Of a stretch of DNA of 64,000 nt, positions 13,601 to 25,734 are shown piece after piece. The stretch's first letter is position 1. Every line of letters starts with the position of its first letter. The stretch lies in the NCBI GenBank assembly GCA_028752905.1, contig JAQNBH010000002.1, positions 19,581,041 to 19,645,040 on the forward strand, in the 5' to 3' direction. A program made the translations under genes and the position numbers. Below the pieces are notes generated by a model. The model was given only the letters and a program-made list of their open reading frames with translations. It ran no database searches and was not told the DNA's origin. The stretch comes from Cladorhizidae sp. MBARI D1340-BT2 (Eukaryota > Porifera > Demospongiae > Poecilosclerida > Cladorhizidae).

Positions 13601-15360
13601 TTCCTTACACTACCTGAAAGGAGCTGTTGTTAAAATTCAGGACAAGAAGCAGGACGTAGTGTCAGTTATGTAATGCTGTAAGGAGCTAAAATTACTGAGT
13701 TAAGACATTGCTAGATACTCCCAATGTATTTTTTAACATAGCAGTGGAATTGCTGAGCAATGAGGAATATCTATATACATCAATGCCACATTTAAGTCAG
13801 CATCAGCAGCATCGTAAATTCTCATTGGTTGAAGACTTCTTTAAAAAACAGTTTCTATTTCTGTCCTTGAGCACCTAATAAGTGATCTTCAAGATTCACA
13901 GCTCACACTAAACGTCTTCCCTTCAAGGGCTTCTACCTGTAAACATCACCAATAGCTCATTATTTAGCAATAATAAATATAGAAAAAGCAATTGCTTTCT
14001 ACTCTGAAGGTCTTCCTGGTTGTAATGTAGTGAATGATTAACTCTGACACTGGAAGTACAAGTGGCTTGCTTGATCGTCCAGAAACACTGAGTGACTCCT
14101 TAAAGAAGTGTTTTCCCCAAGTCTTCCAAACATAGCTGTATACATGGCTAAAACTTTTCCCTGCAATCCCATTAAGCTTGTGTTCTTGCCAAAGATCAGC
14201 ATCTGCTCTCAGATGATTGAACAATTACTTGCAGTCTATATAAAATGAGTGCTTTGGCTTGAATACACATGTACTATAGAACTGAAGTTGGTATAGGTAA
14301 TATTTGTATGATGTTTTTGAAGAAGTTCTCTCGCAGAATGGAGAGGGCAAATTTGTTAATTGACTAAACATAAGTTTTGTGATGTATACTAAACTTACAC
14401 ACCAAATTGGCTCTCAGAGCACTTATAAACAACATTTTCCTGGGGGCATGCCACCAGACCAACCTATATGGCATGCTTCAACTGCACAATCTGCACACCT
14501 TTTCATAAGTCCTCCTATGGGCCTGAAAAGGAATGACTTTTGATATAACAGAACAAAAGCTCCAAGGCATAATGCAACAACATTGATATGGTGGACACGG
14601 ACACTCGCAGGAAGAGTTTCGCCTTTCTGATACTGATCACTGTCGTACTTTTTTGGTGCTACAATATCCTTCTGCCAACTTCTCTACAATGTACTTTCAC
14701 AACAGCATATCAGCTGTGGTGTGATACTGGTGATGCAGAAAGGAAGTTTGATTGACTTGTACCTCTGGAGTGGTGGCACTTAATTTCACATGAACTTGTT
14801 GTCTGTGCCGCTACATATGGCTTTCAAGCAGTAAGCTCTGTTATTGTTGTAAGATACCAAGCAGACCAACATTATTTTTGCTTATGATATCAGCTACTCC
14901 AACTCAATTCCATCAGCTCCAACAACAACAACATCTATATATATATATATGTTAGAGCTGATGTCATACTATAATATGTGCCATCCCTTGAAATAACTGG
15001 AATAGGGCAGATTTAATAAGGAAAGGAAAGGAATGGTCAGCAATGCCCGAGTGTGGTATCTATGCACCAGTTTGTTTTCCACTGTCAGATGACGGCTTCC
15101 CTACTCTCAAACATTTAACACTGCCATGTTTTATAGCATACCCTTTACCAAGTGCTAGCAAAGATATGGGTCTGGATAACTGACCACCAAGGATTTGTTC
15201 TCTAATAGCACTGGGCTCAAAAGAGGGTGTGTTTGAAGTAGGTATTTTAATGCTCGCCTTGTATATCAAGTTCTGTTTTATTGTTAGTTGGCATAATCCT
15301 GGCATTACATCATCATGATGACATCAACAGCATCATAGGGTTTCAGCTGGGCAAGGCAAT
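10613..15360. other. Long non-coding interval
   Basis: Several open frames of 60-140 codons exist, but none has splice-site support, biased composition or a recognisable domain. A (AT)n tract lies at about 14936-14952. GTTGTTGTTGT tracts occur around 12200-12225. I see no transposon domain. Confidence 0.4.
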
Positions 15361-15402
15361 GTTCACTCGACGTTTCGACTAGATGCTCTAGTCTTCGATT
15401 GA
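15361..15402 (-). ncRNA. Hammerhead-ribozyme-like motif, degenerate, minus strand
   Basis: On the minus strand the sequence GACTAGAGCATCTAGTC forms a six-base stem II with an AGCAT loop. GAAAC follows directly, matching the conserved 3' core of a type-I hammerhead. The 5' core CUGAUGA is mutated here (AATCGA). The arrangement matches the short hammerheads of Penelope-like and related retroelements. It lies beside the insertion site of the element that starts at 15411. Confidence 0.55.
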
Positions 15403-15410
15403 CTAGGTAT

Positions 15411-16190
15411 CATACCCTCCAACTGTCCCGGAAGCGCTCCGGGACGGTCCCGGATTTGCACTTGATAAAATGTGTCCCGCACGGATTTGGTGTTTGTCCC
15501 GGAAATGCTGGAGTAGTAATTGTTAACAATTTACAACTGGCTACCGCACTGTGATACTATTTATTACCTGGTCAAGTGGCGCGGGTGGAAAATTGAGGGC
15601 GACTAACGCCTTCAATTTTGCACACTTGTCTGACCAGGTAAATTTTTAACGACGGTGATTATGTATGCGCTAGAGCTTCCTCTAGCCAACTCGCTTTAGG
15701 GTCTAGTAACTTGCCTATAGTTATACCTATGAAATATTTTTAAATATCAAAAGAGAGCACACAGAGAGACCTATCTTTTGAGCTATATATCAAGTCCATA
15801 CCATGAAGTTTACAGAATCTACGGAGCTCTAAAGTTGTAACCACAGGTTAAATTTTTTTATTTTTTTTAAATACAATCGTCCCCCCCCCGTCCCCGACTA
15901 AAGGCTCCTCCTTATATACTATAGCAGCTGTCAATTTACAACTGGCTACAGCACTGTTAGACTAAAGGCTCCTCCTTAGCAGCTGCCAATTTAGAACTGG
16001 AAACAGCACTGTGAGACTAAAGGCTCCTCCTTAGCAGCTACTACACCGGGCCCATACACAAGTCATCGCTTCACTTCACAACTTACAAGTGGAGGAAAAT
16101 CCAGCTGCCAGCATCCAACTATATATAATTATATTCACGGTGGGTGTGGTCAATGTCCCTGATTTCAATTTTGAAAAGTTGGAGGGTCTG
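15411..16190. mobile_element. Non-autonomous hAT-like element, 780 bp
   Basis: The ends are CATACCCTCCAACT (left) and, inverted, CAGACCCTCCAACT (right). They are flanked by the direct repeat AGGTAT at 15405-15410 and 16191-16196. Just inside the left end is a TCCCGGA-rich palindromic block (CTCCGGGACGGTCCCGG near 15437). A similar block occurs near 50080, at the likely end of the BED-type hAT. The interior holds a foldback-element copy (about 15550-15848) and three imperfect direct repeats of ACTAAAGGCTCCTCCTTAGC (about 15897-16045). No transposase is encoded, so mobilisation would have needed a relative. Confidence 0.7.
15550..15848. repeat. Foldback element copy, partial, nested in the 780-bp element
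   Basis: It shares with the full copy at 38720-39348 the central hairpin around GGTCAAGTGGCGCGGGTGGA and the outer arm containing GAGCTATATATCAAGTCCAT and GAAGTTTACAGAATCTACGG. Only one outer arm is retained. Confidence 0.7.
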
Positions 16191-16312
16191 AGGTATGGTG
16201 CCAGGAAAGTAGGTAGGAAATGGCAATGATTCTAGCAGTGCAATGTTCTTGATATTATCAAACCGATGCAATGCTAGGATTTTTACTGGAGGAACTAATC
16301 TATCAGGCCCAT

Positions 16313-16348
<36 letters not shown>

Positions 16349-16859
16349 AAGCCTTTAGTGGGTTGGATATAGCTAAACTTTGTTTTGCATTATGAACTAG
16401 ACCTCAAAAACCCTTACCTTTCTCCTTCGATTATTGTGACTCCAGCAGCTGTAGTAAGACTAGACAGACAGACTACTCGTCCAACCCATTGGACGTCAAT
16501 CCCTTCACAATAAATATAAATCCATTTCACGAAAACCTTTACATCTGCGAGGCCGACCGAACGTGAGAGAGAGAGCTAACCCACAGGACAAAACAAAACT
16601 GGAAATTCTAGCATTAGTTAGACTGCATTGCTCTAACGAGTGTCCGAGCTCTAGCAACCACTGATCTGTAGCTACTTCATTAATCACATGCTGTTACTGT
16701 GATATGGGGAAGTAGCCAAATAATAATTCAATTGTTCTGTTGAGATATGTCATCACTAAGTACTACAAACAATAAATGACAATGACAACTAGAAAACAAA
16801 ACTAGAAAACAACAACATGAATTAATTATTATTACAGCAAAAATTAATAATGAATTACA
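16191..16859. other. Non-coding with a 33-base poly-C tract
   Basis: Positions 16314-16346 are an uninterrupted run of C. The rest shows no exon or domain. Such tracts are prone to assembly length error. Confidence 0.6.
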
Positions 16860-17510
16860 AAGAGTTTGTTTGGGGATGATGATAGGGGAGGGGGGGAGGT
16901 GCCCAACATTAAGTATTTCCTTTTCTCCCACCATTTGAGCACATTTCCCACTATAATTCTGCCTACACTATCCAACACCTCTTCCTTCGCCCCTGCTACA
17001 GATCTATCCAACTTTAGGCCTACTCTCCCTTCTTCAGTCTTCATTTTTTAAATTTTTTAAATTAAATTTTTTTTAATTTTTTTATTAATTTTTTTTAAAG
17101 AAACGCTCATAATGAGCAAAAATTGTACAACATCCATTCTACCACCCGGTCTTAAGGCCCTTCAATGCCCTCAGCCATATCCAATAATCTTTTTCGATCA
17201 CCAGCAAACTCCCCACAGTACAACAAGAAATGCACAACATCTTCCACAAAACCTTCATTACATAGCTCACATCCCGGCAAATACCACACCTCACCACCCA
17301 AGAGTCCTGCTTATTCAGTCCTTAACCAAAATTTCAGCCTCACTTCCCCTGTGCACTACATATCTTTCTTGCCCAAACTCTTCTTTAGCTAACTTATACC
17401 ACGTGAGACTTGATTTCTCTCCTACTTCTTCCTGCCACTCTTCCTTATGAACATTTCTTACACAATTCCTCCATGTTGCACTTGAGCCATCTATTTCCAA
17501 CACTTCTTCC
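16860..17510 (-). pseudogene. LINE 3'-end relict, same family as the RT frame at 43268
   Basis: Read on the minus strand, three frames in succession match the C-terminal third of the LINE protein encoded at 43268-45322. The first gives W..CVRNVHKEEWQEEVGEKS and WYKLAKEEFGQERYV. The second gives a zinc-knuckle-like CELCNEGFVEDVVHFLLYC. The third gives KWWEKRKYL near the C-terminus. Frame changes between them show decay. The RT palm domain is absent, consistent with 5' truncation. A 15-base poly-C run at 17509-17523 marks the upstream side. Confidence 0.75.
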
Positions 17511-17523
17511 CCCCCCCCCCCCC

Positions 17524-18380
17524 AAACTTCCTTTTCAGCTCACAAAAGTCTGCCCACCAAACTGGACAATTGCTTAACAGTGCCACAACATTTTTCACTA
17601 GACTATATTCACTCATTCTCTGCAACCACCATACAAACAATTACATAGCTTCATTGGTGCAAAGGTACATAAAGCAGCTTCCCTTGAAGATGGGAAGTGA
17701 TTTCCTCAGGAAGTGTTTTCTGCAGGTATTCTCAGAACACTAAAGGCAGATCATGCAGAAGCTGTCAAGAACTTGTTAAAGTGATGGTACGCAAATTATT
17801 TGATAGATTATAGTGTTTAGTATGCTCTCCAACATTGGCAAATCCCTCCTCTATAGATATATGACCAATTGTCATTTCTATATGCAACACCTATGAAACC
17901 GCCGCTCTGCAGAGAGCGGCAGTAACTACACATGCTTACGTGTTCATCAGACATTTTGTTTAACACACTTCTAGTTTTATTATGTCAATGCGAATGAAAT
18001 TCCAGTATCCTTTCCAGTCAGCTTTTGACCATGCAGCTTGTTCCCACTTACCTGTGAGGCCAGTTTTCTTTCTTCAATCTTCAAACCTGGTGCCATTTTC
18101 TCTCCCTTTCTCTCTGACAACCATACCTAGCACATTCACATCCTTTATAGCATACATGTAGAAGTGAAAAGACATACTAACTGTACCACAGTTAACTCCT
18201 GCCACCCTGAGAAAATGTCTCAAGTGGAATAATCATTAACCAATTTCACACACAAGGATAATCAATTTAAAATGGCAGTCTACAACCAACTATCATGATA
18301 CAATATATATAGCATAGACATCACTTGACTCTGATTTCCAATGTGGTAAAAAAATACTCATAATATTTTTTGCCAACTTG
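17524..18380. other. Non-coding with a GC hairpin and a possible piggyBac-end scrap
   Basis: Positions 17899-17918 form a perfect 8-bp stem (GCCGCTCT / AGAGCGGC) with a GCAG loop. At about 17783-17797 the string GATGGTACGCAAAT matches the sequence just inside the left end of the piggyBac element at 42474, hinting at a decayed relative. No gene is seen. Confidence 0.45.
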
Positions 18381-20010
18381 TCTCAGCTGCATATGGAGAA
18401 GTGGTACTGGAGGAATACAATCTTTCTTGCACCATCTGAAAAGGCTGGACAAACTGAGTTAGCAAAGCTTTATCAAGGATAAGATGATGCCTCCACTCTT
18501 GAAAGCATTGCTTTAAAGGCCTCAGGTTCTAGTTACAATATTTGCAACTTCATAAATCACATTAAGAGCAAATCTATATACTTTCCACCTGGAAAGGAGG
18601 TTGAAATTTGGGGTAAATGGAGATATCAACACACTACTGCATGTGGGAAAATGTATTTAAACACACCTTCCATTGCCCAACAACAAAGATGAGAGCATAG
18701 GGAAAAACACACTCTTCATCAGCCACCACATGTTACATGGTAAAGTTCTCCTGGTATATCCAAAGACCCAAGCTGGAGGTATTATATAACTAGACAGCCT
18801 CATACCAATGGGAATAGATACAAATGGTGCGACAATGTACCAGCATCCTCAGAGAGAAGCATCCCAGATAGCATCAATGGAGGCCCTCCTTCCAGAATTG
18901 GAACTACATGATGCTGAATTGTACCATGATTGATTGAACGGATAACTGGGAAAGTCATCAGACAAGCAGCAGCACTCCATATGCATGGCCCACCAGGTGT
19001 GCTTGCTTATGCCTTTGGTCATCATTCAAATACTGTATCTACTGAGATATGTAAAGGCCTGGTAGCAGTGGCTCATCGATTTGTTATGAACTACAGATTT
19101 ACATATGATGGACTGACTGCATTTGTATTTTGCTGCTTTACACCACTCAAAGCCCCAAGGGTCAGACCCATGGTATTGTTGAAGTATCTAGAAGGATCAT
19201 GAAAAAAGCAATCCTAAAGACTATTGAGGATGACATAAAATCATCTGCTCGGCAATTGCAGGCATGTGCTGGACATGAATCAGGTTGTGAGGCTGCTGTT
19301 CATGAGATGAAAAAGACCTACTCCCATGATAATACCCCGAGGCTGTTTTGTGTGTTGATGCAACTAATACTTTTAGTGTAATCATCATGGCCAAGCAGCT
19401 CTTCACATTATTACACATGAAGGGAGAAATTCAGTCTACAGAGGAAACCATGCAGTGCGATCCTTTGGCAATGGCAATGTAGGCATTGACTGCAACTCCA
19501 TTGATTTGCAAACTCAAACAAGACAAACCTAATGTGAAGCAAGTCTGATTTGAAGATGATGCAGCAGCTGCTGGGATATCAAGAGCATTACTGCAATGTT
19601 AAGAACACCCCACAGCTATTCGAACCACTGTCTATGACCCATCTAGTAGTGAAACCAGAACTCTTGGATGAAACAGTATCAATATTCCGCAGCAAAGACG
19701 TCCTAATACCCTCAAACGTTGGAAGCACCCTGCTGCTATGGGCACATCCTCTGTTGCAGAAGAAAATGTAAGAAGAAAACGACTGAAATGTCTGCCCTTG
19801 CAACTCAATCACTCAGCCACTCTCATGCAGCATATGCCACCTTTTGTTCAAGATATCTTTGGGAATTTGATGCAAATCATCCATTGCAGAAGTATAGCAT
19901 TTCAACCCCTAGAACATTTGATAGCTACATAACATTTCATCCCAATATTGGCTGGACAACAGCCCAGAAGAAAGAAAGTTATTTTCTTCCATTGCAGACC
20001 TAATAATTAA
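18380..20010 (+). pseudogene. Degenerate reverse-transcriptase element (QGDPLAMAM family)
   Basis: Consecutive fragments in changing frames match, by memory of the family, a retroelement RT widespread in cnidarians and sponges. In order they are: DGLTAFVFC...PRVRPM near 19110-19180; IVEVSRRIMKKAI and QACAGHESGCEAAVHEMKK near 19175-19320; VDATNTF near 19350, at the first catalytic Asp position; TMQCDPLAMAM near 19450-19480; FEDDAAAAG near 19550, replacing the usual xADD; then QPLEHLIAT.HFIPILAGQQ near 19900-19960, corresponding to a conserved C-terminal segment. Several stops and frameshifts make it inactive. Which retroelement class it belongs to I cannot say from sequence alone. Nothing is recognisable in the first 500 bases of the span. 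Confidence 0.65.
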
Positions 20011-21927
20011 CTCTGAAAAAAATCAGTGCGCCACTGATAGAGATGATCATCAACCAAAGAAACACCAAACTTCAATTGAACACCATCAAATCTACCTCAC
20101 TTTGAAATAATCAATTCTGCAAAGACAGTTCATGAGGTTAATTAAAGTGCAGCTCATATGTAACAAGCAATGGATTTAGCCAAGGAGAAGGTTTGTTCAA
20201 TATGGCTGATTGCCTTTCCACTACAGGATCAAGGATTCAAGACTGAAATCCATAATGTCTCGAGTCTGCTGTATTGATGGATGGAAACCCTAGAACACAT
20301 CACAACTTTGCATATATGTAGCATGCCATTATCAACTAACCAACGCAATAACATGCCCCCATTGGCAGACTAGTCTTCATGAGACACACTGACATCTTGA
20401 ATATCACAAACAGTTGGCTCGGTGGAGTGCGCCATGATGTTGAAACAGAGCCAGCATTATGGCAGGTGAAACCATCCCCTCAGTCAGTGAACAGACATGA
20501 TAATGCCAGAACAGGGTTTTCCCAAATGCACCAAACCACCACACCAGCATCCCAGCCACATACTGAAGGCATGAGCAGCAACAACAACAACAAAAAGAGA
20601 GAGAGAACATGGGAATAGAATCCATGAAGGTTAGATGACCGCTTAAAATGTGGGCAGAGAAGCACACTGGTTTCTATAAGCATCCAGCAGACATGACTGC
20701 CAACAAAAATGCTCTACAATAGCTACTTGTACTGATTTGGCATGAATGAGATGCACAGCATCTTTTTCACTCCTTGATCAGCAGTAGTCTTATGCATAAG
20801 GGACAGTCATCATCTTCGCTTTCCACCCATATACACAAGGTGCCACCATATAAACATAATTTTATATGTAGCATGGCAATTCATCAATAAGTGAGTGCTT
20901 CTTGGACTCATTTCCAAATGTAGTGTGATTTTGTTTACCTTGTAGCAACTATAGACTTTTCAATTCGTGACATTATAACGTAAATTACATAATCGGGACC
21001 GCTATGTAGACCACTTTAGCAGCTATTTCTCAGCACCACATCAAGCGCTAATGATAGGACTGATTTTGGAGGCTAATATTTATGACATGACCAAGCTTGG
21101 GCAATGGATAGGCATTTAAAGCCACCAAGCTAATGATGTCATCACTGGTGATGTCATTGCTTGGAAGTAATCCTATGTTGTGACGTATCATAAAATGGGA
21201 GAATTGGTTTGGGCAGCTTATGAAAACCATTCGCAAGGTAAGCTTGCTAACTGTTGCTTATCTTAGAGATGGCTTCGATTGGCAGCTATACAGAGAGTTC
21301 CCTAACTTTATTCATGTGTGACATTGACCACTCACTATCCCTATACAAGCAGTGTCTACTGAAGATGCTCTTCTGCAGATCTTCTCTGGGCTATTACAAG
21401 TTCCCCAAAACAATGCTCCATGACAGACATCCTGTGACAAAACACATGCTGAGATTGAGGAAGATGATTGTAAGCTTCTTACTATTTCTTTATGTGTAAG
21501 CCTGGACACAATTGGAGTGGTTGCTAGAGTCACCTTGCTATATACAGCCATTGTGTATGGCACTTCGGATGTTATTTTTATATCCTTGGTTTTACAGCAA
21601 ATGGTCTTGCTAGGTACAAGACAATTTAACATTAAAATCTAATTCATATCTTATGGTGTTATATGCTGCACAAATGGAGATAATATAATATGGTGATCAC
21701 ACTTTTTAATTTTAAACATATGCTGAAGGACTCCATTGCATGAAATCTGGAGGACATGGTAGAAAGGTGATGTAATGTTTGTATGTATAGTGCTGTGGTA
21801 ACTTATGCGCCTGCTCATTGGATTGGCTTTTCCTTTATTTCTAAACTAAGTGCCACTTATCTAAAATTACATTCTCAATGAACTCTCAGTTGACATAATA
21901 ACATTACAATAACCTAAATAATCAATT
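20011..21927. other. Mostly non-coding
   Basis: No supported gene. A plus frame open at about 21424-21639 has a hydrophobic stretch (VARVTLLYTAIVYGTSDVIF) but no clear splice sites or start, so it is noted without a call. Confidence 0.35.
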
Positions 21928-21972
21928 ATTCCTGATGAAGGCTCGAGCGTCTAGTCAAAATATCGAGAGGTT
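21928..21972 (+). ncRNA. Hammerhead-ribozyme-like motif, plus strand
   Basis: CTGATGA at 21932-21938 matches the conserved 5' core. It is followed by a short stem II region (GGCT...AGTC) and then AAAATATC in place of GAAAC. The downstream sequence AGTTGGTTATTGAGAAAG is shared with the copy at 33.8 kb, so both belong to one repeat family. The mutated GAAA core suggests it no longer cleaves. Confidence 0.55.
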
Positions 21973-22475
21973 GCAAGGCTAGAGAGAATACAATTTAAAG
22001 TTGGTTATTGAGAAAGTTACGTAATTAAATTGTTTTTCCTTTTCAACAGCAAATAGTATTAGAGTGTCTCTATTTCTTGAGTTTTCAAGAGAACTTCAGA
22101 GCTTATAAAATCCCCTGACAATGCTTCTAACCCTGCTTGGAAGCTACATCTCGGAAGCTACATCTCTTCCAGAGCTTCTGCCATCAGATATGTTCTTCCC
22201 CAAAATGGGGTTGGGGAGGGTAGACCAGTGGAATTATTAAATATATAATATGTATAGGTGCTACACATATCCAATTTTTTCCTTTTTTCCAGCACTTTGA
22301 TCACATTAGCAGTGTTTCCCTCCCTTCTGTGTGTAATATGTTTTCCTTTAAGTAAAATAATAATAAGTTTTCCTTATTTCTTCTTTTCTTTTAATGGCCC
22401 TCAATGAACTCTCAGGTGAAGTAGTAGTACAGCACAATGACAATGACTTTCTCGATGAAACACTTGAATTGGCTC

Positions 22476-22522
22476 ACTCGATGTTACAGATAGATGCTCC
22501 ATCTAACCTTCATCAGGAATGG
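22476..22522 (-). ncRNA. Hammerhead-ribozyme-like motif, minus strand
   Basis: On the minus strand CTGATGA is followed by AGATGGAGCATCT (5-bp stem II) and GTAAC in place of GAAAC. The order of core, stem and core is that of a hammerhead, with one core substitution. Confidence 0.5.
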
Positions 22523-23795
22523 TAGAAACGTAGAGTGACTAAGTTTAATTTGGTGACGGAGAAATTCATTGCAAAGAAAGGCCATCTATTGTGCCATATG
22601 GTTAATTGCTAGATTTATATCCCTTTTGCTTTCATAGAGCTGCTGGGAAGCTGGGATATGGAAAGTTGGATTTTTTAGTTGTTCCAGCCATGAGTACTAC
22701 TACCGACACCCAACACCAGATGATGTGTAAGCTTTTGAGCCTGGAGGTAAAACAATAGAATGTGTTTATTTTTCTTTATTTTTTCCTTGTGTGTGTATGT
22801 GTGTGAGTGAGTGTGTGTATGTGTGTGTGCATGCATGAGGGCATGCATGCGCTAATTGGCTGTTTATCCACTCATTTTTTACTATCACAAGAGTCACAAG
22901 AGTCAGTTAGCAATTAAATTTGGAAAAGGAGTTAAATTTCTAAATGAGTCAAATTTGGAAATGAGTCTGTCTCTAGACTGGGCCCAGTCTCCAGACTGAG
23001 TGTTTGACTAGCTGGCAGTGTAGAAGAGAGCAGAGCCTGCCTTGATGAGGAAAACAATTGAGGAACTCTCTTTCCCTTTCCTTCAGGACTGTTTGTTGTT
23101 TGTTTGTTTTGGCCACTGACAGTTAGAAAAAATACTCGACACTAAGAACATAATTATCATAAAAGCTGGTTGTTAAACCGATACTTATGTTAAGCACCTG
23201 TTGTTGTTCCTACTTCACTGTTGGTTCTGAGGAATATGTTTATTAAGCCCACACAGATGCTCACCTGAAGTAGAAGTTTGGGCACATGCTAAAAGTGTCC
23301 ACATGCGTAGCGCACAGAGTGCAAGGTCTATAGTTGTGCCAAATTTACCAAGCAGCAGAGAGATACTGCTGATAATGGCAGAGGCAGTAACCAGGTTCTG
23401 ATCGATTATTCTCCCTCCTTCAGAGAAGTAGGAGCTACAATTGAGTAGAGAAGTTCTAGGTGGTCAGATCATTCAATGAAAAAGGGCGTAACAAATGTCA
23501 GACTTGTCGGCTGACGTGCATGGCAGCAGAAGAATGGTTGCCATGCACTCAATCATGAGCATGTTGCTGCTAAGCGGCTGCTCAGTGTTAAGCGTCCATT
23601 ATCTTATTGATGTATGCTATAGTTATGCAGCTTAAAACCAGGTTTTATGGAAGCACTAAGCAGATAAAGAATGTCTGCTCTCCTTCATGGCAGTTTTGAG
23701 GCTCGTCCGGTTTGTTGGATCTAGCTGCTTGTTCATGTCCAAGATGCTGGATTTTTTAAGACGGGTGAAGTCTGTTGAGAAATATTGATTTGTAG
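22523..23795. other. Non-coding
   Basis: There is a GT-rich microsatellite at about 22786-22830. No exon or domain was recognised. Confidence 0.4.
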
Positions 23796-23875
23796 TTGAT
23801 CTATGTTTCCTTCAGGAAATCCATCAATAACAAGAATTCATCAGCAACAATCGTCAGGCAACTGTGGATCATGTA

Positions 23876-24065
23876 CAGCACCAACAGAGCCAACAAGGTA
23901 CTGGCAGTGTTACCATTACTGTTTAATATGTGTGTTGGCAGGTTCATCAACAGCAGCAACAGAGCCAACAAGCTACTGAAAGTGTTGCCATTAGTGTTTA
24001 CTCAGTATGTTATCTGGTTCATCAACAGCAGCAACAGAGCCAAAAGTTACTGGCAGTGTTGCCAC
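23876..24065 (+). repeat. Three tandem copies of a 75-bp Q-codon-rich unit
   Basis: CAACAGAGCCAACAAG recurs at 23882, 23958 and 24032 (steps of 76 and 74 bp). One frame reads glutamine-rich (HQQQQQSQ) and another reads NRANK. A possible acceptor (TTTCCTTCAG) precedes it near 23816. Because the step is not a constant multiple of three, a conserved coding role is doubtful. The flanking sequence up to about 24340 has no recognised domain. Confidence 0.55.
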
Positions 24066-24612
24066 TCTCTGCACTACTCAAGGGTGTCCTGCTCTTTCTT
24101 TGCATTTTTTCTTGTTGTCATTCACTTCTCAGAGCTTTCCTCTCTCTCCTTGTGGCTGTGCAGGTGCTCTCTGTATTTCCCTAATCTAGATGGTGCTGTT
24201 GTCTTTCTGTCAGCCTTTGTTCCCCACTGGTGTGAGTTCAGTTCCTCCATTGCTCGCATTTCTTTCCGTAGTTCTGCTGTTTCATGTGGGGACACGCTAG
24301 ACTGTTCTGGCTATTCCAGCTAGGGAGAAGATTCAGTAGCAGTGCAGTTTTCTGAAGACTAGGGCTATTTCATGTAAGATTGTGCTAAACTGTGTGTCTG
24401 GCTCTTCCTACTAGGTACATAGGAGCTTGAGTAGCAGAGTTAGTTCAATAAAGTTTGGAGCTGTGTCCTGTAAGATTGTTCTCAATTATGCTTATGGTTC
24501 TTCTAACTAGGGAGGAGCTTAAGTAGCAGCATGGCTCACTAAAGGTCCGGTGTGAATAACGAAAAGCAATTTTTGTGCATGCACATTGACAGACACCTTC
24601 CCTGATATAAAC

Positions 24613-24935
24613 TCTGCATACAATGTATATACAAGCACTCTTCAAACACTTACTCTGCATACATATGTACATACAAGCACACTTCAAACACTTACTCTGC
24701 ATACATATATACATACAAGCACTCTTCAAACACTTACTCTGCATACATATGTACATACAAGTACTCTTCAAACACTTACTCTGCATACATATGTACATAC
24801 AAGCACTCCAAACACTTACTCTGCATACATATGTACATACAGGCACTCTTCATACTACACTTTACTCTGCATACATATACACATAATATACAAGCACTCT
24901 TCAAATACTTACTCTGCATACGTATATACAAGTAC
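24613..24935. repeat. 42-bp minisatellite, about 7-8 copies
   Basis: The unit is built on CTTACTCTGCATACATATGT followed by ACATACAAGCACTCTTCAAA. It repeats every 42 bp (14 codons), so long frames on both strands arise as a by-product. Copies at the 3' end are degraded. Confidence 0.9.
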
Positions 24936-25129
24936 TTTTTGCCTTAGCACCAAAGTGCATAGTTTAATTTTTTTTAATTGTGAATTTATATATGTAGTCA
25001 TATATTTTCTCTCTTGCCGCATCACATGACAAGATCTTGACTGCTTTCAGCTCCTTTCTCAGGCTAGTGGTGGCCTTTTCGAATCAGATTGACTGCAAGA
25101 ATTCCCAGAGCATGCCTCAAATCCATAAA

Positions 25130-25500
25130 GTAAGCTCAACCATCTACCGCTACATTCAGCAAGCTCAAAATGTCCACTGCATCTTTGAGGGGTGCCACCG
25201 AGTTGAGCTGCTGTATATCTAGTTCTGGCCCAGATTACCTACCACAGAACCTACGGACAACTGTTCATCCTCTTCAGAGGACATGGGCAGAAGCAGCACA
25301 TCAGCAGGATGGGTGGCTACATTTTCATCGACCACCTGAAACAGTTGTTCTCAGGCATGAGCAACTTAAAACTGAAAGACATGGCCAAAGTGCTCTTCTT
25401 TCATTGCTGTCATACATGGTCACTCCTGTAGGCCGTACCACAAATGTTGACTGAGGAAAACCTGATTATCTTCTACATGACATCTTTGTAGTGTCAGTCT
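25130..25500 (+). pseudogene. Caspase-like (C14) protease relict
   Basis: Three frames give an ordered series resembling a caspase. One reads TYGQLFILFRGHGQ, with the His-containing GHG of the large subunit, then GGYIFIDHLKQLF and KDMAKVLFFHCCHTW at the position of the catalytic-Cys strand. A second frame supplies TPVGRTTNVD. ENLIIFYMTS follows in the first frame, like the start of the small subunit (usual consensus D.L..YST). Stops and a frame change interrupt it, and the usual QACRG pentapeptide is not preserved (HCCHT). Caspases act in apoptosis and innate signalling; this copy looks non-functional. The assignment rests on motif order only. Confidence 0.45.
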
Positions 25501-25734
25501 TTACTCATGTATGACTAGGGAATGGGCGTGGCCACCATCAAGTTGGTGAAGTTGCCAAAGAGGAAGGTGTCTTCTAGCTTGTTCGACATATCGTGGTGCT
25601 TGGTCAGGAGGCTAAGAAAACCATCAAGCGGATCGATCTTTACTTGCCATTGTGACCTGATTTTGAAGGCTCGTTCTCTCCATGCTGATTGATCTATACA
25701 GGGAGAAGCACAGAGCAAGTGAGACTTTGGTTGG

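Noticed and set aside
16314..16346. Poly-C tract as a functional element
   Set aside because: Pure homopolymer runs here and at 59236-59260 are easily mis-assembled and have no supporting context.
24445..25029. Frames with YICMQSKCLK or TLHTYVHTSTLQ repeats
   Set aside because: Translation of the 42-bp minisatellite, which is a multiple of three and therefore looks like a repeat protein on both strands.
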